Assembly (NCBI GenBank): GCA_947371645.1
Contig: CANBQJ010000041.1
Coordinates: 1 to 21,689 of the forward strand
Reading direction: 5' to 3'
Origin: Burkholderiales bacterium
GTDB taxonomy: Bacteria > Pseudomonadota > Gammaproteobacteria > Burkholderiales > Burkholderiaceae
DNA length: 21,689 nt
Numbering within the stretch: the first letter of the stretch is position 1; each line of letters begins with the position of its first letter. A program made the translations under genes and the position numbers. The notes below the pieces were generated by a model. It searched no databases. It was not told the origin of the DNA and worked only from the letters and a program-made list of their open reading frames with translations. Shown piece by piece: positions 16,805 to 21,689 of this stretch.

Positions 16805-17557
16805 ATGAAAACGATTTACCGCAGCATCGCCCTGGCCACCCTCACGCTGAGCCTGGTGGTGGGCGCTGAGGCCCAGGGTGCCGACGTGCCGGTTGGCCAG
16901 CTGGCCACCATCAAGGTCAACCTGGCCAAGCGCTTTGCCCGCCTGCCGCCCGTAGAGTCGGCGCGCACGACGCCCATGGCCGGCCTCATCGAGATCAAGG
17001 CAGGCCGCCAGATCTTTTACACCGATGCCGCTGGCGACTACCTCATCGAAGGCAACCTGATCGACACCCGGGCTCAGAAGAACCTCACCGAAGAGCGCAT
17101 GGAAGAGATCAGCAAGGTCGATTTCTCCTCCTTCCCGCTCAAGGATGCGGTGGTCTGGAAGGCCGGCAATGGCCGCCGCAAGATGGTGGTGTTTGCCGAC
17201 CCGAACTGCGGCTACTGCAAGAAGCTGGAAACCGAATACCAGCAGTTGCGCGACGTGACGGTCTACACCTTCATGATCCCCATCCTGGGTGGCGACGGCC
17301 AGGCCAAGATCGACAACATCTGGTGTGCCAAGGACCGCACGACAGCCTGGCGCGACTGGATGCTCAACAAGACCCCGCCGGAGCAGCTGGCTTGCAGCAC
17401 GTCGCCCGGGCAGCGCAACCTGGAGTTGTCGCAGCGCATTGGCGTCAATGGCACGCCCGCGGTCTTCTTTGAGGATGGCTCTCGTCTGGCCGGCTATGAC
17501 CAGGCGGCGGGCATCGAGCAAAGGCTCAAGAAGGCGATGTTCAAGGTGGCAGGCTGA
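16805..17557 (+). CDS. dsbC: DsbC-type thiol:disulfide interchange protein
   Basis: A 250-residue periplasmic disulfide isomerase. A signal peptide (likely cleavage after AEA near 23) is followed by an N-terminal dimerisation domain (about 25-90), a linker helix, and a thioredoxin-fold catalytic domain with the active-site CGYC at 135-138 and the cis-proline loop NGTPAVF (Pro218). Two further cysteines, 174 and 197, match the structural disulfide of DsbC. It would shuffle wrong disulfides in secreted proteins and be kept reduced by DsbD, which is not in the window. There is no purine-rich Shine-Dalgarno; the 53-base leader after the hydroxylase gene is C/T-rich, so translation may depend on coupling or be leaderless-like. 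The stop codon is two bases from the stop of the convergent DUF3108 gene. Confidence 0.94.
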   Translation: MKTIYRSIALATLTLSLVVGAEAQGADVPVGQLATIKVNLAKRFARLPPVESARTTPMAGLIEIKAGRQIFYTDAAGDYLIEGNLIDTRAQKNLTEERMEEISKVDFSSFPLKDAVVWKAGNGRRKMVVFADPNCGYCKKLETEYQQLRDVTVYTFMIPILGGDGQAKIDNIWCAKDRTTAWRDWMLNKTPPEQLACSTSPGQRNLELSQRIGVNGTPAVFFEDGSRLAGYDQAAGIEQRLKKAMFKVAG

Positions 17558-17559
17558 GT

Positions 17560-18780
17560 TCAGCGCGTCTGCGCTTTGACGGGGCCGACCGGTGGCTCAC
17601 CCGGCGCCTGCTGGGGCGCCTGGTCCATCTGCATGTCCATGTAGGTCTTGGCATTGGCCCGGGTCAGGATGCGCACAGGCAGGTACTGCAGGCCGGGTGC
17701 AAACCAGATTTCGGCCGACATGTCGTTGTTGTCGCCGTCCATGCGGCGGGGGCGCACATGGTAGGTGGGCACGTCACCCAGGGGGGTGTGCAGCACCTCT
17801 TCGTTGAGCACGTCGTAGGCGATCACTTCTGATTTTTTCAACCAGACCATGGGCATGTAGACCGTGTTGCCCGGCATCAGCAGTTTGGGGTTGAGCATGA
17901 AGCGGTAGGCCAGCTGGATGAACTGGCTGGCCGGGTCCTGCATGTCCGGCGTGCGCGGCAGCTTGGCACCGTTGGAAAGCGTGACCTGATCGTCGTCCAG
18001 CAGCAAGCCTTGCACGGGCGAGGACTTGGTCAGCAGGCGGTTGAAGTTTTCATAGCGTCGTGGGTAGAGCCCTTCCGGGCGGATGTCGCCTTCGCTGCTC
18101 AGGCGCCAGGCGCCCAGCGGCGCGAAGCTGGGCCCCACCGAAGCTTCAACGAAGACCTGGTAGCGCAGCCCTTCGCGCAGCCATTCCACCGAGGCCTGGC
18201 CATAGATGGGGCCACGGAAAAAGCCCTGCATCTTGTAGCTCACACGGGTGGCTTTGGGCCAGATGAAGGTGGGCGCCTGCGGGTCGACTTTGGGGGCGCT
18301 GGCCGCGGTACCGGCCGGGGTGGTGTCGGCAAGCCGCTTGGTCGCCGGCGGAGGCTGTGGCGCAGCGGGCGAGAAGGCTTCAGGCGCCGATGCACCCGGG
18401 GCAGGCGCAGATGGGGTTGCTGCCGCAGCCAGCTCGGGCGCTGACGCCGCGCCTTCGGCCTGTTTGGGCTGGTCTTCGGGCTGGGACGCAGCCGAGGCGG
18501 CATCTGCCACCCGAGGCGGGCGTTGCTTGGGGCGAGCCTTCTTGGCTGGGGCCTGAGGTGCCGTGGCGGCGGCACGCGCCACAGGCGGCCGGCTCAGGCG
18601 CATTTCGGTCACATGAGCCGCCTTCATCTTGTGGATGGTGGGCTCCTTGGCGGGCGTGAGCATGGCCTGGCCCACCACCTGGGTCAGCCAGAGGTGGGCG
18701 GCCGTCACCAGCAGCGCCAGTGCCAGCAGGACCCAGCGCAGCTGTGCAGATCGGTTTGGCGTGCTCAACGGCCCAACCAT
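17560..18780 (-). CDS. DUF3108 domain periplasmic protein with Ala/Pro-rich linker
   Basis: A 406-residue protein with an uncleaved-looking N-terminal membrane anchor (about 14-34), a long low-complexity stretch rich in Ala, Pro, Ser and Lys (about 64-170), and a globular C-terminal domain (about 172-385) that matches DUF3108: VSYKMQGFFRG near 180-190, YRFMLNP, and the HVRPRRMDGD and AEIWFAPGLQYLPVRI segments. DUF3108 proteins are beta-rich cell-envelope proteins without an established function; some resemble lipoprotein-carrier folds. The linker is long enough to let the domain reach through the periplasm, in the manner of TonB-type linkers. The ATG lies 16 bases inside the end of the M61 peptidase gene, so translation is probably coupled. 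It is the last gene of the leftward set and converges with dsbC at 2 bases. Confidence 0.88.
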   Translation of the reverse strand: MVGPLSTPNRSAQLRWVLLALALLVTAAHLWLTQVVGQAMLTPAKEPTIHKMKAAHVTEMRLSRPPVARAAATAPQAPAKKARPKQRPPRVADAASAASQPEDQPKQAEGAASAPELAAAATPSAPAPGASAPEAFSPAAPQPPPATKRLADTTPAGTAASAPKVDPQAPTFIWPKATRVSYKMQGFFRGPIYGQASVEWLREGLRYQVFVEASVGPSFAPLGAWRLSSEGDIRPEGLYPRRYENFNRLLTKSSPVQGLLLDDDQVTLSNGAKLPRTPDMQDPASQFIQLAYRFMLNPKLLMPGNTVYMPMVWLKKSEVIAYDVLNEEVLHTPLGDVPTYHVRPRRMDGDNNDMSAEIWFAPGLQYLPVRILTRANAKTYMDMQMDQAPQQAPGEPPVGPVKAQTR

Positions 18781-20567
18781 TGCCGGCGAAGGGTGGCGGC
18801 CGTGTCCGTCGGCGTGCTGGCCTGGCTGAGGGCCACGGTGTGGCCCGCATCGCCTGCCGTCCAGTCGGCGGGCTTGCTCAGGCGCAGCAGCTGCTGGTCA
18901 CGGCACAGCAGCAGCGTCTGTGCAAGCTCCTGACGGTGCCAGGTGGACAGGTCTTCGGCTTTGCGCAGGCGCCAATCGTCCAGGGCCAGCAGCTCATCGC
19001 CCACGTTCAGGCCCCATTGCTCGGCCAGGCCGTCGCGCATGACCGCCTGCACCTTGGGGCCGCCGGGGGCGTCTTGCAGCTTCACGCCCCATTGCTGGGG
19101 CAGGCTGCCGGGTTTGGCCTGCCATTGCACACCGTGGGTGGGCAGCAGGGCGGGCAAGGGCAGGTCTTCGCAGCCTTCAGTCCATCGGTGCAGCAACTCG
19201 GCCCAGGCGGTGTCGGCGCTGGCTTTGGGCAAGGCTGCTCCGGCCAGTGCGTGCGGAGGCTGGCCGGCCACCTGGGCCAGGGCCTGGGCCACATCGGCTT
19301 CTTCGATGGGGCGGCCCAGTTGCCACAAGGCCAGCATCACGGCATCCAGGCTGGGCTGTCGGCCTTCGTGCGCCGGCAGGGCGCGCAGGCTCAGGTCCAG
19401 GGCCAGGGCCACCAGGGCACCCTTGGTGTAGTAGCTCACCGTCGCGTTGGCGGTGTTCTCGTCGGGGCGGTAGTAGCGCGTCCAGGCATCGAAGCTGGCC
19501 TGACCCAGGCTGTAGCGGTGACGGCCAGGTGTGGCCAGCACCTGGTTGACCGTCTTGGCCACCAGCTTGAGGTAGGTGTCGGTGTCGATCAGCTGCGTGC
19601 GCAGCAGGAACTGGTCGTCGTAGTAAGAGGTGAAGCCTTCGAAGAACCACAGCATGCGGGTGTGGTTCTCCTGGTGGTAGTCATAGGGCGCAAAGGCTTT
19701 GGGCTTGAGGCGCTTGACGTTCCAGGTGTGGAAGTACTCGTGGCTGATGAGGCCCAGCAGGGTGGTGTAGCCATCCTTGTTGACGGTGCGCCCGGTGCGG
19801 GGCAGGTCTTTGCGGCTGCAGATCAGCGCGGTGCTCTGGCGGTGCTCCAGGCCGCCGTAGCCGTCTTCCACAACGTTCAGCATGAACACATAGTGCGCGA
19901 AGGGGGCCTTGCGCTTGCCATGCCAGAAGCTCAACTGGGCTTCGCAGACCTTGCGCGTGTCGGCCAGCAGGCGCTCGCCATCGAAGTCTTCGGGCGCGCC
20001 GGCCACCACGAAATCGTGCTTCACGCCCTTGGCCGTGAAGCTGCCCACCCAGGGCGTGCCGAGTTCCACCGGGTGGTCGGCCAGGGCGTCGTAGTCAGGG
20101 GCCAGGTAGTCGCCCAGGCCTTGGGCATTGACGGTTTGAGCGGGCAGGGCGGTGGCCACACGCCAGCCCTTGGGCAGCCCGCCGATGCGCACGGCCTGAG
20201 GTTCGTGTTCGCGGCCGGCCACCCGCAAGAAGACGCCGGTGCCGTTGAAGAAGCCGCGCCGGGTGTCCAGGAATGCCGCGCGAACCGAGGTGTCAAAAGC
20301 GTAGACCTCGTAGCTCAGCTCCAGAGCCGCACGGCCGTCGCAGGCCACTTCCCAGGTGCACTTGTCCACTTGTGTCACCGTGCGGGGCTGCTTGCCCTGG
20401 CGCGCGGCCAGCGGCGACAGGTGCCTGGCGAACTCACGCACCAGGTAGCTGCCAGGGATCCAGACCGGCAGGCTCACACGCTGCAATGCCTCGGGTGCGT
20501 CGATGCGCAGGCTGACCTTGAACAGGTGCGCATGCAATTGCGCGACTTCAATGCGGTGATGGATCAT
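18765..20567 (-). CDS. M61-family metallopeptidase with PDZ-like domain
   Basis: A 600-residue protease of the glycyl aminopeptidase (M61) family. An N-terminal beta domain (about 1-175) is followed by the catalytic domain with zinc motif HEYFH at 276-280 and the third ligand Glu310 in FFEGFTSYY; the GGLEH motif at 238-242 and the later YYTKGALVALALDL helix are also characteristic. A PDZ-like domain occupies roughly 480-560 (PKVQAVMRDGLAEQWGLNVGDELLALDDW). No signal peptide is visible, so it is probably cytoplasmic. It is known for the family that substrates are peptides with N-terminal Gly or Ala. The start codon follows a duplicated 12-base unit and has no Shine-Dalgarno. It is in a leftward operon with a tetrapyrrole-type methylase, a DUF3429 protein and the DUF3108 protein, which overlaps its 3' end. 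Confidence 0.94.
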   Translation of the reverse strand: MIHHRIEVAQLHAHLFKVSLRIDAPEALQRVSLPVWIPGSYLVREFARHLSPLAARQGKQPRTVTQVDKCTWEVACDGRAALELSYEVYAFDTSVRAAFLDTRRGFFNGTGVFLRVAGREHEPQAVRIGGLPKGWRVATALPAQTVNAQGLGDYLAPDYDALADHPVELGTPWVGSFTAKGVKHDFVVAGAPEDFDGERLLADTRKVCEAQLSFWHGKRKAPFAHYVFMLNVVEDGYGGLEHRQSTALICSRKDLPRTGRTVNKDGYTTLLGLISHEYFHTWNVKRLKPKAFAPYDYHQENHTRMLWFFEGFTSYYDDQFLLRTQLIDTDTYLKLVAKTVNQVLATPGRHRYSLGQASFDAWTRYYRPDENTANATVSYYTKGALVALALDLSLRALPAHEGRQPSLDAVMLALWQLGRPIEEADVAQALAQVAGQPPHALAGAALPKASADTAWAELLHRWTEGCEDLPLPALLPTHGVQWQAKPGSLPQQWGVKLQDAPGGPKVQAVMRDGLAEQWGLNVGDELLALDDWRLRKAEDLSTWHRQELAQTLLLCRDQQLLRLSKPADWTAGDAGHTVALSQASTPTDTAATLRRQWLGR

Positions 20568-20591
20568 GGCAAGCGTTGTGGCAAGCGTTGT
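20568..20591. repeat. Tandem 12-bp duplication abutting the M61 start codon
   Basis: Two perfect copies of GGCAAGCGTTGT (20568-20579 and 20580-20591) plus the first four bases of a third lie immediately upstream of the M61 peptidase ATG on the minus strand. They occupy the place of the ribosome-binding site. This looks like a slipped-strand duplication and could vary in copy number between strains. Confidence 0.8.
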
Positions 20592-20629
20592 GGCATGTGG
20601 TCAGGCGACGGCAAGGGTGGGGCCGAGGT

Positions 20630-21097
20630 TCAGAGCTGCGCGGCGGCCAGCAGGCAGCTGAGGCTGGCGACCACCGTCAGGCGAAAGCGCAGCGTCATCC
20701 AGCCCGATGCGCCCAGTTCAGGGTAGCGCTTGCGGTCGAAGGCGTAGCAGACGGCCAGCAGCACACCCAGCCAGACCAGCCCGGCGTGAGGTGGCATCAA
20801 CACGCCCACCCAGGCCGCCAGCGAGTAGGCGATGCCCGTCCACATGGCGCGCTCACGCAGCGTGCTGTCTTGCTGGGCGGTGGCGTCGCTCATCACCAGT
20901 CCCCAGGGGATGCCTCCGAGGAAAGACGCGATCAGCGCGGCATAAGTGCTCAGTGCGCGCACCACGAACATGAAGGGCGCGGTGTCTTCGCGGTCGGCCA
21001 GCAGCCAGATGAACAGGGCGGCGCCCACGAAGGGGATCAGGCCTGCGTAGCCCAGTTTGCGGGCCAGGTCGTCGGGTTCGTTGTGCATGGGCTCCAT
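20630..21097 (-). CDS. DUF3429 family membrane protein
   Basis: A roughly 155-residue integral membrane protein with about five hydrophobic segments (about 16-35, 43-68, 83-102, 104-120, 134-152). The LGYAGLIPFVGAAL start and the SFLGGIPWGL motif after the second segment are the DUF3429 signature. Function is unknown for the family. Start choice is uncertain: ATG 21097 is used, with GTG 21106 and ATG 21088 as alternatives, and none has a clear Shine-Dalgarno. It lies 31 bases after the methylase gene and 62 bases before the M61 gene on the same strand, so it is probably co-transcribed. Confidence 0.85.
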   Translation of the reverse strand: MEPMHNEPDDLARKLGYAGLIPFVGAALFIWLLADREDTAPFMFVVRALSTYAALIASFLGGIPWGLVMSDATAQQDSTLRERAMWTGIAYSLAAWVGVLMPPHAGLVWLGVLLAVCYAFDRKRYPELGASGWMTLRFRLTVVASLSCLLAAAQL

Positions 21098-21128
21098 TGT
21101 GACCACAAGGTCAAGGCCTTGCGCCCGC

Positions 21129-21689
21129 TCAGACTGCCAACCAGGAGAACACTGCGGGCACGTCGCTTGGCAGAGACACGCCGGCCTGGCGCCAGTCGCT
21201 TACCAGCAGGGTGCGGCTCCAGCCTTGCGGCAGGGTGAGGCCGCAGGCGATGTTCAGCCGGGTGTCGGGGCGCAGGTGGGCCAGCAGGCCATCGAACAGA
21301 GCCTGGTTGCGGTAAGGGGTCTCGATCGCCAGCTGGGTCTGGTGCAGTTTGCGCGAGGCCTGTTCCAGCTGCTTGATCTGTTCGCCGCGCTGGGCGGCGT
21401 CGGTCGGCAGGTAGCCCACGAACGCGAAGCTCTGGCCGTGCAGCCCGCTGGACGCCAGCGCCATCAGCAGAGAACTGGGCCCCGAAAGCGGCATCACCGC
21501 GATGCCTTGGGCGTGGGCCTGCTTCACCAGCAGGCTGCCGGGGTCGGCCACAGCGGGCAGGCCGGCTTCGGACAGCAGGCCCAGGTCGTGGCCTTGCAGG
21601 GCCGGCTGCAGCAGGGCGGCCCAGGCTGCGTCCTGGCTCTTGGCGTTCTGCGGCGAGCCCTTGGCCGGGCGCGGCATCACCTGGATGTC
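21129..21689 (-). CDS. RsmI-like tetrapyrrole-methylase-family SAM methyltransferase, 5' end missing
   Basis: The frame is open to the right edge of the window, so only the C-terminal 186 residues are seen. They match the tetrapyrrole (corrin/porphyrin) methylase fold in the branch of RsmI/YraL paralogues: SEAGLPAVADPG corresponds to the RsmI SDAGxPxxxDPG motif, and LSGPSSLLMALASSGL corresponds to the PGPSAxxxALxxSGL motif, followed by FAFVGYLPTD. True RsmI methylates the 2'-O of 16S rRNA C1402; this shorter and divergent paralogue, common in Betaproteobacteria, has no proven substrate. It heads the visible part of the leftward operon. The SAM-binding N-terminus cannot be checked here. Confidence 0.88.
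   Translation of the reverse strand, partial: DIQVMPRPAKGSPQNAKSQDAAWAALLQPALQGHDLGLLSEAGLPAVADPGSLLVKQAHAQGIAVMPLSGPSSLLMALASSGLHGQSFAFVGYLPTDAAQRGEQIKQLEQASRKLHQTQLAIETPYRNQALFDGLLAHLRPDTRLNIACGLTLPQGWSRTLLVSDWRQAGVSLPSDVPAVFSWLAV

Noticed and set aside
18720..20726. 668-codon open frame on the plus strand
   Set aside because: It lies antisense to the M61 peptidase, which has full catalytic motifs; its translation is Gln/Gly/Val-rich low-complexity material typical of a shadow frame in high-G+C DNA.

Overview
The window is high-G+C bacterial DNA, in the mid-60s percent by eye over most genes. It reads as Burkholderiales (Betaproteobacteria), probably Comamonadaceae or an Aquabacterium/Leptothrix-like relative. 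That is inferred from protein style and from the UbiH-type hydroxylase / DsbC / DUF3108 / M61 peptidase block; no rRNA or marker tree is available here. I see no tRNA, rRNA, CRISPR array, transposase or phage gene. Coding density is high, and the only gene-free stretch over 300 bases is 11424-11879.

Left part (1-6054). The 3' end of a BMP-family purine/nucleoside-binding protein ends in a strong intrinsic terminator and is followed by a deaminase closer to bacterial adenine deaminase than to adenosine deaminase, giving a purine uptake and salvage module. Convergent to it is a coupled pair: a YoaK-like DUF1275 membrane protein and a YgiD-like extradiol dioxygenase, with an ATGA overlap. Divergent from that pair is a large, duplicated FtsX/YbbP-type ABC permease with no ATPase gene beside it.

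Middle (6080-11423, all minus strand). In transcription order these are ychF, a lone putative sugar O-methyltransferase of lower G+C, then a small chemotaxis locus: a methyl-accepting chemotaxis protein, an uncharacterised outer-membrane-type protein, and CheW. A near-consensus sigma-28 (FliA) promoter lies in front of cheW, and a weaker sigma-28-like match lies in front of the outer-membrane gene. Intrinsic terminators follow ychF and the methyltransferase.

Right-middle (11880-15476). A porin-like barrel and a small single-domain PstS-like periplasmic protein form a two-gene operon. It converges with a hybrid histidine kinase that has a multi-pass membrane sensor and a receiver domain. The three together could form an outer membrane, periplasm and inner membrane sensing or uptake unit; this is the most interesting hypothesis in the window.

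Right part (15591-21689). A UbiH/COQ6-family hydroxylase and a DsbC-type disulfide isomerase run rightward. They meet a leftward set of four genes (RsmI-like tetrapyrrole methylase fragment, DUF3429 membrane protein, M61 peptidase with PDZ, DUF3108 periplasmic protein) that is probably one operon. Much of the window is conserved housekeeping. The items worth a second look are the sigma-28 promoters, the porin/PstS-like/kinase set, the orphan permease and methyltransferase, and a few short repeats and palindromes in leaders.
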